Assembly: GCA_013397455.1 (NCBI GenBank)
Contig: VYZB01000724.1
Coordinates: forward strand, 57,315 to 121,314
Direction of reading: 5' to 3'
Source: Crotophaga sulcirostris
Lineage: Eukaryota; Chordata; Aves; Cuculiformes; Crotophagidae
Length of the DNA stretch: 64,000 nucleotides
A program made the position numbers and the translations under genes. Positions 24,475 through 38,800 of the stretch are shown here, piece by piece (the stretch's first letter is position 1; every line of letters begins with the position of its first letter). The notes below the pieces were generated by a model. It did no database searches and was not told the DNA's origin. It worked only from the letters and a program-made list of their open reading frames with translations.

Positions 24475-27400
24475 GTTCTTGTTCAATGTTTTTTGTGTTT
24501 TATTTCCATGCTGGGATATATTTGGGTAAAGTTAACTAGACGCCCTCCACCAGCCTTGCTTTGCCTCCAGCTCCCTCACTTTCTCTTGAGCTCTGTGGTC
24601 TGCTGTTCGCAGAGGTGGAGAAATGCACAAATGCTGTAAAGCGTGTTTTCTTCTCCTTACAATTTAAGATGGACATTAAATGAATTTCCTAGCATGACAG
24701 GCATTCCCACAAGAGCTAGAAGACCCTCAGGATGTCCCGACTCTCCTCCTGCCCTGTATCAGAGCTGAAATTGATTTCTAATTGCTCCACAGGTTCCATA
24801 AGGACATTGATGTGCTGTAAATGCAAGCAAATTCCTTGACTCAGATTCAGTCCCCCCTTCAGTAACAAAACATTGACAATATATATTTCCCTTGTTGAAA
24901 AGACCAGTGATCAATGTGAGACAACCAGTAAACACTGTTGTTGAGGAAAAGATGGTTATAAAAACTCTCCATCTCTCCTATACCTTGCTGATGAATATGC
25001 AATTTATCAATGACATGACACATGAGAAACTGGCTAGCAACAATTTTCTTTGGCTTCAGATGTTTCTAATAAGTCAAATGGATGTGTAAGATGTAACAGC
25101 ATATTCCTCTCTAAGTATATGCTGTGAGAATGGCATTTTCTGAAATACTGCTGTGTAAAGAGTATCCCTTCATCATTTTTGAAACCTAGTTCTGAATGAA
25201 AAATTGTAGGATAATGGCCTCCAATGAAACAATAATAATACACAAATCAAGATATTCCCCCAATTCTACTAGAATTATTTGCAAAATCATTGCATTCAGG
25301 CTTTGTGACTGTTGGCCCTGACTCCTGCGTTGTTTCACTGTGTTGGAACATGTGAAGTATAAACTCAACTCCACAGGTACTTCATTTCTTGCCTATTGAA
25401 AAATCAGAAAGCTTCTTTTAACAGCCATACTGAGAAGGAAACTTTGCACAATACACTGAAATGTCTATCCTTTTTATCAATTTTATGTTAGAGTAAGAAC
25501 TGCAACAGCTGGCAAACAGTATTGCATGGATATCAAGACCATTAAGTGGCAAATTAAGTGCTTGCTTTTGAGTGATTTTCTCCCTTAACCTTTTGACTTA
25601 CACACTTACAGGTCTCCACGTGCCAAGAGGAAATCCGCCCAACAGTAAGTACTTGAGCACAGTCACACTGGCAAGAGTTGCATCTAGCCAGAGCCTAAAA
25701 CTGATCCCTTATAAGAGCACCTCTGCAGACTGTATTTATCAGCAATCTGAGCCCAGGTGCAAACCACATATTGGATACAAGTCAATCTGAAAACAGGCCT
25801 GGGGCTTGGCAGGGTTGGGGATTAACCTTCTTGCTTCAGACACTACTGCAGAAACTAAAGCAGCACTACCCTTGGTGTTGTGGGGACTAATGTGTGTTTG
25901 TGCCTCTCTGCATTGCACTGCATTTACATGAGCAGAGTTCTGAGTGCAGTGATAGCCACCTGCAAGTCTCTGCTGGGGTCTGCTGATAGCAGTCTGGCTG
26001 GCTCCTACTGTTTTGTTAAACAGGGCCAGAGGAATCCCCAGGACCTTCACACACATTCCTGTGACAAAGCAGAAGCACCAGCCTGGAATATTTTCTATCT
26101 TCTCTTATTTTGGCCATGTGTTCACTACAGATGACAAAAGTCTCCATTCTCTTGTACTAGGCCAGGTTTTACTTGCCACCAGTCGACTTCTGTGTAATCT
26201 CACTGTTTCTCTGTCATATCTGGAGAGAATGTTAAGCCAAAATCAGTGATTGCACGGCAAACACGCATCATGGCTAATATGTTAGCAGCCTCTGCTAAGC
26301 ATCAGTCCTTGTCTTCCTAACTCTGCCATACTCCCCTGTGTAGCTTAATAACTTGTATTATGTGTAACATCTTTTGTTGTTTAACACTAATAGGATCCAG
26401 TTGAACTATGCATAATTATATCCAGGTCTCCTTCAACGGATGGCTTGTTCCCTCTGTCAATGATCTAATAAGTAAAGAGACATACCATAAAATGGAGAAT
26501 GAGTAATGCACACGGAGGTGATTATTATACTGTGGTGCTCATGCTAGCAGCTGGAAGAGATCGTGGATTACTGAAGCTGCATGGACTTTGGGATGGCCCC
26601 TACAAAAAACACTCAAGAATCCAGAATTTCTTTCAGGGTCCAGGTTAACATATCTTCCCAGGCTGCTTCATCCTTCTTCCAAATGATTGTTTCCTTCAAC
26701 TCACAGCCCACATCCTGAAGAAGGTTATTCAGTCTCATCATGGAGATAATCTTGTGAAAAATGGGAAGAAGCAGAGTGGAAGTAGTCTGCAGCTCATAGT
26801 CATGCTTAAATAATAAGAAATGGAGGATCCAAGGCACAAAATTCTCTCTCATCAACACCACTTTCGTCCAGTTAACCATTACAAAAGTCATCAATAGGCA
26901 TAAGCATCTGATGCTGGACAAGTTGGATTGGTGAGACTGATTAAGTGAAAATTCCCCAGTTTGACAGGTTTAGAGGTCAAACAAAGGGGCAAACACGCAA
27001 GCGCAGTGGCTCCAGGACCCCCACCACTAACTGCAGGCATGGGGAGCGAGTAAGATGGAGGTCACCAGTCTGCCACCCACCCTGTTACCACACTGTCCAC
27101 AGCTGGAGATGGAGGACCAAAGGAGAGGTCCATGGGCTGAGTGCTGCCTGGGATATACACTGTGCAAATCTCATCCTGAAACTGCTCTAAATAGAAAAGG
27201 GCATATGCCAAACCACACTCCTTCCACATGAGGAGACAATAAGGGTGGAATTGGCCTATGACCTAAGTAGCATACTATTACTCCTCCGAAAGAGAGGGAG
27301 CCATCACAGAAACAGGGTCACTTGAGATGCATTCTGCCAGCCACAGAAGTCATAAAATTTGCTTTTCATGAAAAAGCCTGTTGCAACTTGGGGAGGTGAT

Positions 27401-30324
27401 GGAAGGGAGTAAGAGGAACAAGGCCCAAGGCCAGAGCAAGCTGTGAATGCTTCATACCCACTAGCACAAGGCTGCAGCATGTTTGCTGGAAGAAACCAGG
27501 ATGCAAAGGCTCAAGCAGCCCTGTCACACCAGAGTAGCTCTTGTTCCCTGAAGAGCTCCATCCTCTCAAGTTATCCAAGGGTGAATCAGCTCCTCCCTCT
27601 TTTACTACCACATCCTCAAAAAAGGACAGCTATACTTCGTCTGCCCTCAGCAGTGAGCACACCCTAAACCGACTCTAAAAATCTTCCTTGCAATTTAATT
27701 CCTGAACCCCTTGGCCATTCCCTAGCTCCTCTGAGTCATCCAAAAGCTTTTGGAGAGGAACAGAGTAGGTCAGCCAGACTCCTTCCGACTTCACCAGAAA
27801 AAGCAAATAGTCATCCTGTTCAGTTTACACGTTTTGGGAGCTGGGGCACACAACATCTCAGCCATAAAGCTCACCTAAGATTGGCAACCAATTCCTGGAC
27901 TGCTCTGTAATGTCCCATGGGAGCCGTTGATGCTGACCTCCCACTGTGGAGCTGAAGCTCTCATAGCAGCCTCTCCAAGAAAGCAAATGCAGTCAGCATG
28001 CACCTACAAATGTCCAGCAGGATGGGCTGCAAGTTTCCAAAAACCTGTTGAATATCAGGTTTTTTCAATAAATTGTGTCCTACAGAAGCACAATCGGTCC
28101 AGCTTGCTTTACTATACCTGGCTACATCACATTCAACCTAATTCAGAAAAAAAAAACCCAGGCAGAGCTGAAGGGCCCAGCAGCCTGAATAATCCAAGGG
28201 AAGACTTTAGTCAGGTTCAGGTTGCCTGTTTCTATAGTTGCAGAATGGATTTCAGTCAGGAAGAACAGCATGAAGGTTAGATCTCACTTGCTGCTCTCTT
28301 AATTCATAATAAAATACAGTTTGTTAATTTCTGCTGAAAACAGTCTAACCACATGAAACTTGGTTCTTTAATGTGAACACATACTACAGTAATAAAAAGT
28401 GTCCTGTGCCATCATTTCAGATGACAAACAGAATAGGAGAAATATCAGAAAACACAGTAACTTCATGGTTATTTTTTCATCAGAGTAAAAATGTGTTTTC
28501 AGCAGGTTCCATTTTCTCTGCGTTTAGAGCCTTTCAGGAAAAACACTGCCTTTCTGTTCTGGATAGGACACACTCTTGCTTTGCCACAGCTGTGAGCACT
28601 GGTACCACCCCCGGAATTTGTACAACCTGAATTGGTTTGTTTATATTTGCTTCTAAAGAGCCAAGTTAGGTCTCACAAACACTGATGTGGAATCACAGCG
28701 TTACCACAGAAGCCTCAAATTTGCCTAACCCCTGGCAGAGTCATGCTGAATTAGCTGCAATACCTTCCATGATGCTGCTGCAGCAAGGAGTCTGTCAACA
28801 AGTCCTCTGGCAGCACACAACGCTTGGGGCAAATACAGCCGTGACCCGCATAGGAAGCTGAGTAGTTTTGTAGCCACAACCACATCACTTCATGCTAAAC
28901 ATTTGCTGAACTGATCAGAAGAAACGGAATGCTACATCTCTCCCCTTCCTCTGTCTCCATGCCCTGTTCTTCAAGTTTTAGAGAGTTATTGATTCCTCAA
29001 GGTATATTTTGGATGCATGTAGAAAACATACTTTAAGCTCTACCATGTATTCTCTTGGTGATTTTTCTGACTGCAGGTGATAAACTCACATTGTATTCTG
29101 ATACTCAAACTGTAAAAAAAAATAATTAAGTAACCTGAAACCTCTCATTAAAATGTCCCTGTGTTGGTTCCAGATTATGAAGTTTAAATGTGATAAAGAT
29201 GATCAACACATAAACAGCCTCCTTGGCCTGCACCGACAGACCTAAATGTGTTAGATGAAACAAGTAAAATAGCCTTTATGAATTTGCTTGGATAATCTGT
29301 CCACTTCCTCCTTACTAGCTGTTTACAAACATGTCTAGAAGCAATTGCCTGCTCACAATAATTTTTGTGGAGAGCAATATAGACGAAAATACATTTATAT
29401 ATGATGGCAAACAGAAGTACTCATTTATTTATTGCTCATAAAGACATGAGGACTCAGTTATTCTGTGCAGAGGCTCTTCTGGAATCATGGATGCTCCCAA
29501 AACATTACCACAACTTCCATTGAACTCTGCTGCCCTTTATTTCTACTCCAACCTAGAAGCTGGCAGAGGAGACTTACTGATTGATGCTGTCGCATGGGTC
29601 TCTTGGGTTGCATTTATTATCCACCCCTTGCTTATCTCAGCTGCTGAAACCACAAGCTTTTTGGTAGCTGCATGGTCCTTAGCATGAATTTTGGTTAGGA
29701 GCAGATGCTACTGGAATAAGTACCACACGTAAGAGCAACACCCCGTCATTTAGACACTTGAAAAGTGCATAGTTATTCACTACAAGCACGAAACATTTTA
29801 GTGAATGATCAGCTTTTCTGCACATATGAAATACATTGCATCTATAAATAGATGGGCAGGCAGTCTGTACTATTTTTTAGAGCAGTATGCTGCTGATTAA
29901 ACCATAGTGAAGAACATGACACTTTTTTTGGAAATTAAACCCAGTGGAAGTTTTCTCTACAATGTTGTCTCTGTGGAACAAGGCAGTTCCATTTGAAAGA
30001 GTTAATTTTACAAGCATTTCAGATTTTTCTTCAAGGAAAGCTAAAATAAGCTGTGGATAACATTGAGATTCTGGACAAAGTAATTATAATGAAAAAGGAT
30101 CAAAACATTCTGTAAAACTGAAAAATTACTTTACTTAACTGGAGTGTGTTTATTTGAGGTAACAAAAAGAGGAAACAACTGGAAAGTATTTCTAAATAAA
30201 ACACTGTTACCCCCAGCATCTCTGGCTAGGGAGTCCAGACCCCTGGTGAAAACTGAGACATAATTTATCTAATCTATTTTTCTCATGAAATGAAGAGTCA
30301 AAATTTAAAATCAAACCAGAACAG
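24475..30324. other. Non-coding stretch, nothing recognised
   Basis: Mixed AT-leaning sequence with slightly GC-richer patches around 25700-26080 and 26980-27180 that I cannot assign. A minus-strand frame of 102 codons at 26613-26921 has protein-like residues but no start context, splice signals or recognisable family. Confidence 0.55.
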
Positions 30325-30573
30325 TCATAGAATCATAGCATGGTTTGGGTTGGAAGGGACTATAAAGATCATCCAGTTCCAATCCCCCTGCCATGGCAGG
30401 GACACCTTCCACTAGATCAGGTTGCTCAAAGCCTCATCCAACCTCGCCATGAACACCTCCAGAGATGGAGCATCCATGACTTCTCTGGGCAACCTGTTCC
30501 AATGTCTCACCACCCGCACAGTAAAAAATTCTTCCTAATATCTCATCTAAATCTACCTTCTAATGTGGAATAG
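30325..30573 (-). mobile_element. CR1 LINE 3' end, inverted
   Basis: Seen: it starts with the complement of the CR1 octamer tail (TCATAGAATCATAG), then reads in reverse GGTTTGGGTTGGAAGGGAC, CCATGGCAGGGACACCTTCC, TTGCTCAAAGCCTCATCCAA and TTCTTCCTAATATCTCATCT. About 250 bp, strongly 5'-truncated, same subfamily type as the 24087 copy. Confidence 0.95.
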
Positions 30574-33500
30574 CTCAGTCGTTCAGGAATTCTGAAACTG
30601 CACTTCAACTGAAGACCTCAAAATAAAGGAGTCTATGATTTTCCAAGACAATCCTTTCTACAACTGCCTTTTTTTGGTAGGGGAAGTGGAAGGCGAATCA
30701 TGTGTTGTCTTTATTCGGGGTAAAAAACCAAAAAGTTAAAATATCAGAGTTTTCTCTGGAACAAAACAGTCAAAAGTTTTTGACAGGGTCTAATATTAGA
30801 GAAATACCTGTACAAATACCTGCAGAGGTATTTCCGTATAAAAACAAACCAATATACTTGGAACGTAAGATCAAATTCAGTCCTATGCAATGCATTCATA
30901 TTTTTAGTATGTAATGCCCAAAATTATGATTTTACATACCCAAGAAGGTACACAAGCACCAAGACAGTGGGGATCCAGTGAGGTTCCCATTACATGGATG
31001 TTCTTTGCCATCATGGCTACAGGTTTAGCTTTTGGACACAGAATTGCTGTTAATCATCAATTACTGTCCAGTTAAATCTTTCCTCATGTATTTGATATGT
31101 CAGCCAAGACGAAAGTCTGATTTTTCCAATTTTATAGGGAGCCACAGGGCTGGTTTAATCAGGCTTTGAGACACCAAACTAAGAGTATGTAATGAACGTG
31201 TACCCAAAGATGACAGGAATAATGCACATCAACGTCTGGTTGAAACAGGTGGTGACAAGAAGGAAGAACATGACAGTTTATTATTTAAAGATGAAAGCTG
31301 CATTTTGAGAAAGTATTTTCAAGGTAGTAGCTAGTCGGAAGTGAAGACCTTTGATTCTATTTGCTTTCTCCAAGAGCTGTGATAAATATGCATGTGTTTT
31401 GTTTACAAATAGACCAAGAGTATATGGACCCTCCAAAACAGTACTTGAGATGCCTGAAGGGTATCTGATGAAGACATCAGCCTATAAGTCATTATTTGTG
31501 AAGTCTTGATGTCATGAAAGTGAAAAATTCAAATCTTCTAGGAGAAACTGTAGTAAACTACAAGAATTTATCAGCAGCTGCCTCCTTCCTGCATCTGAAA
31601 AGCTTATGCATTTTCTAGTGCAATTTTACCAACTATTTTACTCTTTGTTACGGTACTCTCTACCACAGCTCATCACTGACCTCAAGTTATGCTAGAATGG
31701 CTTCACTGTAAAAAATCTTTGGTGTTTACAAGGAGAACTTGGTAGAGGATCCACCACTTTAGTTGTGCTTTATGAATAGAGGCTATTAAGGACCTCAATT
31801 CGTAGGTATGCATGAATATGAAGATTTGCCCACAGGTATGGTGTGGCAAGAGCATCCTCAGACCAGTGGGCATGAGGAGCTCTCTGCTATGTAGGCAGCA
31901 GGACAAACAGTTGACATGGATCCTTCTTTTCCCTCTTTGACCAATCATTTGCAAGTTTTGCTCTGGGGTCCTGAACTTAGGCCAAAACAAATGGGGAGAA
32001 AAAAAAAATCCACATTTTAGGACAGGGGCACAAGAGAGAAAAAAATTCTCTAGACATTTTTTCTTTTCATTGGCAGCCACTGAACACTGCTCACAGGTTT
32101 GGTATGTCAGACGTAGTCCCAGCAGAAACTGCCCAACATACAGGCTGCACGTAAGGCAGCTGTTCAGCAAGGGCTACCACTACCACAAACATGTTTCAGG
32201 TCAGCAATCTATCTGGTATTTATTTGTGGTCATCACACTAAACATAGCCAACATTACAAAACAAGCAAACAAACAATCATATTATTAATATGTTTTCCAA
32301 AGCCAGTGATTTATTGTGTCCAGACATCTGTGACATGGATCCTGTTTGGCCAGTCCTGCCTTTGCAGTTCCTTTAATTGCACTATCACGAGAGGAAAACA
32401 CATCACACTTCCTATTATCTTGACTTCTTACATAATAGAGGAAAACAAGCTTGGGCTAAAAACAATCCAAGAACCCCGTACCAAGAAAGAAAAAAAATAC
32501 TGAAAAATTAACATTCCACATGTTTAAAGAATGTAAACAAAAATGTCATCACACAGACATGCAGAAAACTGGTATTACTCAAACTGAGTGCTGCCAATTG
32601 TCCGTCTAATGAGTAGTTGAATCCCAAGACAATCAAAAACGGCTCGTGAGAGCTTAGAGAACAACAGCATTTGTTTTCCCTTCTGATTTCTCCTTATTAA
32701 AAGCAACAGGGAAATCATTGAGCCAGAAAGGCTACCTCAATTATTCTTTATTGCTGTCGGTTCTGATTAGCCTGGACCATGCTGATCCAGCAATGAGCAG
32801 CTCAGGGGACAACGCAACTTCTCTCTCTCTTCACAGCGCACTCTTTCCGCTTGCGATGGAAATGCCATCGAGGGAAGGTCTGGAAGCATGAGCTCACCAT
32901 TCACAGAAGCTAGTGATATTCACAACCACATTCCTTGTTGAAAGCAAGGCTTAGCCTTTGTGTTTTGCTCAACTATCCGTTTTTCACCCATGTATTTTCG
33001 TCAGTGCTCCAAGTAATCTTACAAATGAAACCCCACCTCCACCACATGGTGCTCACAGCCTACCCTTGGAAAGCAAGAGGGGTGCTACTGCTTGGACAGG
33101 AGTGTGAACCTGGCTGCAGCAGTTTGTCTACCGAGCAGGGACATGCATGTGGCCCAGCAGGCCAGCTAAATAAAAGCAGCAACAAGCTTTTTTCTAAAAT
33201 CCAGATGAGGACAGAGGGCTGCCTCAAGGGAGCTGAGTGAACACTGATGTTTTTCTGAGCAAAAAAGAGGAAGCAAAGTAAGCCCGGTTGTTGCTATTTG
33301 TCTTTTCATATATATTTGCAAGTCAGTTGAGGCACAACAAGAAGTGACTAACGATGACTAACATGGTTCCTTGACATACAGCAAGAAATAAAGATTGTTG
33401 GAGAACAGAGCTGCAATGTGGCAAACTGAGTTATATGGCTGGTTTCCTTTAACCTGTTCCCCAATAAAGGAAACATACAGAGTGGGATTATATACATATT

Positions 33501-35367
33501 ATCAAATAGAGATAAAGTTGGATATAATTTTGAAACACAAAATATAAAATCAAGTTTATCTGTTAGCCTTTTTATCACTCAGTCGTCTAGGACCACATTC
33601 AACATTTCTTTTCTTCATTGAAAATTGAGAATGTAGGAATGTCCATCTCAAATCAGCTTACAGTAAATACAAAATTACAAGGAACTGAAGGGAAACAGAC
33701 TCTCTTAATGCTACTGCTCAGCGAGAAGATCCAGCAATGGATTTTAAGCAAAACATTATTTATTTCTATAAATCCCATACTGACATAATGCAAAATTCAA
33801 TGACAGGATTAACCTTACTATTTCAAGACTTTACAAGATTCACAGTGAGATGCAATAATACTTTGACACTATTGAGGTCTTAGCAAACTCTTCCTTATGC
33901 ATTATATCATGTTCTTGAACTACAGGTTGGGGATAGAGGGCCCTATGTGACTTACCAGATATAATATCATAGTAATGTAAACGATCTTCATTTTTACAAT
34001 ATGTAGAACAAAATACAAGGGTGCAAAATTAAAACGTCCAGGTACAGATCCAGAAAGGTATTTAAAACTTAAAACATACTTTGATGCCTTAATTTCTGCA
34101 GGAGGCACCCTGAGCTCCTCTGATGGGTGTTAATGAATGGCATGGCATGTGCGATTACAGAAGAAACTAGTCCTGAGACCCTGGCTCCATTTAAATAAAT
34201 AGAATGAACATAAATGATGGTTCTTACTGTGATTTAATGCAATGTTCTTATGTAGGCCTTTCAGTTGGCTGCACAAGTATCAATTAACTCCCTGTCTTCC
34301 AACAGTGAGATGACACAAATCTAGTCAAGTCAAAAATACTTCAACACCAGCAGAGACAACACTGCTTTAATCAGTGGAGTTGTACCTATTTACAACAGAT
34401 TTGTTTGTAACCTAGGACTGTAATTGGTGAAAAGCAGTCAGAAAATTATCTGCTTTGCTCAGATTTCTAAAAGCCATTTAAAATTATTATGAGAAAATGA
34501 TGTTATAGAGAGCTCCCATGAATTTAAAGAGCCTGAAGCAAGAAAACTCAGAAAAAAACACATTTCTTTGCCTATTGTACTACAGCTGAAAGGCATAATC
34601 AGTATTTTAAGGCCTGAGAAATCAGCATGGAAAATCCTAAATCCTCATAACAAACCGTAACCTGAAGAGAATGATGGTCTGCTGTGGGTACCTCATCTGC
34701 ACCAGGCAGAGTTGTAGATAAATTACAGATCATCTTACTCCCACCTCTGTCTTTCACCAAAACCTACCTCACACCATTGTCCAAATATTTCAAAGAAGCC
34801 ACTTTGACTTAAATGTCTAGTTTACTGGAAATCTGTGGGCAACGTCCTTATGAGTTGGTTGAAAAACAAGCAATGTAATCTGCAAAGCTTTAAACCAAGG
34901 CATTTTTAAATACGGAAGATTGCTGACTGCTTTTTCTCTCTCTTAGTAGTGGTCAGCTCTGGCAGCAAAATGCTTTAAAAAACACACAAGCCATGCTAGA
35001 AAAAGATCAAAGGCAGATCAGATGGCAGGGCCAGCTCACATCAGTCTTGTGAGAAACAGCAGAAAACAAACAAAAAGAGAAGACGAGTTTTTCTTGCCAT
35101 GCATTACCCCACACTACCCACCTGCATGTTAGGGCTTCTGGGCAAAGCAGAACATCTCTGCCAAGGGGCCTGGACCTACAGAGAGAGGGGGACCATGCTG
35201 TCCACCTCGGCCCCATCCCTCTCCCCAGATCAATTACTGGGACTTTATTGTGGCAGCAGCCAGGCTTTTCCTCACAGCACTTGCTGGGCTGCCATTCCTG
35301 GGAAGGGAAGCAAGCCTGGGCACTGGTCTAATTGGCTGTCAAATAGTGACAGGGTTGAGGACTCCCC
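30574..35367. other. Non-coding stretch, nothing recognised
   Basis: AT-leaning sequence. Small inverted repeats are present (GAAATACCT at 30801 with AGGTATTTC at 30826; CGATGG...CCATCG near 32855). A minus-strand frame of 155 codons (31703-32170) is open but unrecognised. The GC-richer 300 bp before the CR1 at 35368 is unassigned. Confidence 0.55.
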
Positions 35368-35840
35368 AGTTCAAGGAAGACAAGGAACTACTGGAGAGAG
35401 TCCAGCAGCGGGCCACAAAGATGATCAGGGGACTGGAGCTTCTCTCTTATGAGGAGAGGCTGAGTGAGATGGGTCTGGTTAGCCTGGAGAAGAAAACTGA
35501 GAGGGGATCTTAGCAGTGCTTGCAAATATCTAAGGGACAGGTGTCAAAAGGATTGGGCCAGAATATTCTCAACAGTGCCCTGTGACAGGACAAGGTGCAA
35601 CAGGTACAAACTGGAACACAGGAAGTTCCACCTTAGCATGAAGAGAAACTTCTTTACTGTGAGAATGACAGAGCACTGGAACAGGCTGCCTAGGGAGGTT
35701 GTGGAGTCTCCTTCTCTGCAGATATTCAAAACCTGCCTGGACATGTTCCTGTTCTCTAGATGAACCTGCTTTAGCAGAGGGATTGGACTACATGATCTCC
35801 AGGGGTCCCTTCCAACCTCGACCATTCTGTGATTCTGTGA
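35368..35840 (+). mobile_element. CR1 LINE with ORF2 C-terminal remnant and 3' end
   Basis: Seen: the translated plus strand contains LERVQQRATKMIRGLELL and, after a frame change near 35510, ...FHLSMKRNFFTVR, EHWNRLPREVV and related residues. These are typical of the C-terminal end of CR1 ORF2 reverse transcriptase. The element ends in ATTCTGTG repeats at 35824-35840, the octamer tail of a different CR1 subfamily from the ATTCTATG copies. The ORF is broken by the frameshift and is inactive. Confidence 0.95.
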
Positions 35841-38800
35841 CAGCAGCCCTTCTAGCAGGTGGGTAACCGATGCACGTGTAGGGCATGGCTGTCTTCAAGG
35901 GTGGGAAAAGCCACATCGAGAGCGAGCACAGGCTGATCACAGCATGACTCTTCCTCCCCGCTCTTGCTGCACCGCATGCCACTTATTTGCATTTGCAAGA
36001 CTACACAGACTGTGCTGTGCTAAAAAATGTATTAAAGCATGTGGCTAAACCTCTTCTTTCTTTAAGAACATGAAGCCTTTTAAAAACCTTGGAGGTCAAC
36101 ACAGAAAAATAGTCCCCATGCAGAGACTTAAATGCCATACACATTTTCTGTGGGATTTTCCTAAAGGGCTGTGTGGGGACCCATATAAAAAGCAATGAGT
36201 TATGTTTGTAGCCCTGTATATCCTTTGTAGATAGGCACGTAACTGCAGCTTCACCACCCACTTTCCTCCATGCTTTCCTGAGTACACAGCGAAGGCAGCA
36301 AGTGCCCACCGATTCTACGGTAGACCTGGCATGACTTAACCTGCAAACTATCAAACCTGGGAGCTGGCTGTGCCCAGGTGAGCTGCAGTGGCAGCAGTCT
36401 GTGCCCTGCTGACACAGCTGGGCTGGGCTCGGGCTGGTTCGCGGGTGAGATTGGGTTACAGGGCAGAAATCATAACAAAGACAGGAAACAGATCAGCACT
36501 CCCTGGGTTTAACAGCCTCTCCCGGGACCCCACCGGTTTCCAGACTGCAGATGTTTTTAACTCTGTCCTGAAATGTGCCCGTTTGGCATGTTCTGCTCTG
36601 ATGAAGTCTAGGCTGGTACATAAAATAAAAGCAATTCAGGGCATTGCAGGAACAAACCCAACAGACGTCGTTCAGAGTGGTTCGAAGTGTTTTACTTTCT
36701 ATGAATGTACTCAGAAATATGAACTCTGCTGAGTTGTGTCCAAATAAGAGCAACTAAAGTCATGATGGAGTCCCTTGGTTGAGCTTTGGGACGACCCTCT
36801 CCCTGTTGTTCTCTGCCATTTCTGTGTGGTTTCTCCACTCTACTGCTGGGGCCTGAGCCTCCTTGCATCTGCAGACCGTCTCCTTGCAGCCTGGCTCTCT
36901 GTTTTTTGCTGCCCTCAGCACTGTGCTCCCAGCACAGGGCATGAGGAAAAACCCAGCAGACCTCATGCAGCTTTATTGACTCCAGTGCTAAAAAAAAAGT
37001 CACGCCCTCAACTGCTTCGTTTTGGTGGCTGAGACCATGCAATGTATCCACCAGAGAGGGGATGTCTTTCATACAGCAGATCAGCTCTGTAGGACTGTGA
37101 GTATTTAATTTAAAATAGCTTGAAGGAGGTTGTGCGAACACCGATTCCCCCAAGCACCTGATCTGCTTTTAGGTGTTGGGTTTTCGCTTTGTGGCAGAAT
37201 GCTATAGGAATAAGTCCTACCTGTGACTTAAAGTGATGCTCAGTGTGGGGGAGAAGGGGAACAAGCTATGCAATCTCCAAACTGAAGGTGTTTGGGGACA
37301 AGAGGACATTCCTCATGAAACTGTAATGAGCACAGCATTATCCTTGGTCCCTACTGGGAACTCTGACATTCTGAAAATAGCAGTCTCAAAAGGTGAAACA
37401 CAGTCACTTAGAGGTTATGAATCTGTTTCACACACAAATCCAATAGCAAAAGGAGAGACAAGTGCTTGCCAAAAAATCCAGGCTGTGAATTTGCCCAGGC
37501 GAAGGCTGCAGAATTAGAGTGGGATCAAGACCTCCTTCCAGCAAGACTGTCCGAATGGCACATCTGCAAACGTGGTGATAGTCCTGTAACCCATCATCCT
37601 GCAAAGCTCCCATAACTGGTGCAAAAAGGAGGAGTTTCTTAATTCAGTTTCCACTGTATTAAAAACATATGAAAACTATTAAAAAAAAAAGACATAGGAG
37701 TAGAGTATTATAAAAACCCAAACAAACCTCAAAACACTCCCACCCTGGAAATGTCTCTCATTCACAGCTTCACTGAGTATTTTCTTTTGAATCACCACAA
37801 GTCTTCCCAGAAGAACAACTGAAAAGACATTAGACATTATTTATTTTTCTTTCTAAAATACTGTTTTAGAAACCTCCCAGAAGACAGAAAAATAAAACAA
37901 AATTATTATGGTGCCACATCAGTACAATCAGCAAGCTCTAAATGAAAAAGACTACAGTGATGCGAGTATTCCTTTGACGTAAGATGCTTTTAATTTCACC
38001 GTCAGCTCTTCTGCTTCCTTTTACAAAGACACTTCCACTTCTAGGCCTCCTTGAACACCCACTGGACATATACAGCTTCTTCGTAGTTCTTTTGGTTATT
38101 TTGTGGGGTTTTTTTTTAGTAATCTGGTTTCATGCACGTGAAAATTCATTCTTTTCAGTAAATGAAAGGCTTTTACAAGGGGTCTTCTTCCCATTGGACA
38201 CATGATTAGAGGCTCAATTGCTATTCAAGCCAAATGTAATAAAAAGAGCTTGTTGGGGAGAACACAGCTCCATTTCTCTTTATTAAAGCACAGAACTACT
38301 CACAGTAACCTCTTGCATTGATGACTGAGAATAAAAACAGCTCCACCGTGCTGCATTTCACAAAGCAGCTTGCCAAGAATACGAATTTCTCAGGAGTCAG
38401 GATGCAGATCTGCAGCAGAGGAGCAGATGTGGCTATTGCTGCAAAGGTGGGCCCCAGCCAACACCCTCCCATCCTGCGTGCCAGCACACACGGTGGTAAC
38501 ACGCTGGGCAAAGGGGTTAAAACTCTTGCTGTCTCGTCATCTGTTCTTGGCCTAGAGTCAAGGTTCCCTGAAGCAAGAGGTGATCTATGAAGTTTACAGG
38601 GTTTATGGGGTGCTGATTGCCCTCTGACAATGGCAGGCATTTCCTGCAGCTACCAAGTTTCACTGCCATATCCTCTTGGTGGGCTCAGTACTGAGCGGTG
38701 CTTTTCACCTTCTGTGAGACAACTCCAGACCTAACCCATGTGGGCAGAGTGAACTGGGGCAATAAGGGACAGACTTGGCTCCTGCTTCCTCTTGAAAAAA

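Noticed and set aside
26613..26921. Minus-strand open frame of 102 codons with protein-like composition
   Set aside because: It looked like a helical protein at first (EAAWEDMLTWTLKEIL near the end), but no family, start context or splice signals could be found.
31703..32170. Minus-strand open frame of 155 codons
   Set aside because: No recognisable motif or family; Cys/Leu-rich, with no splice context.
36692..37153. Minus-strand open frame of 153 codons
   Set aside because: Unrecognised peptide in a GC-richer patch; no supporting signals.
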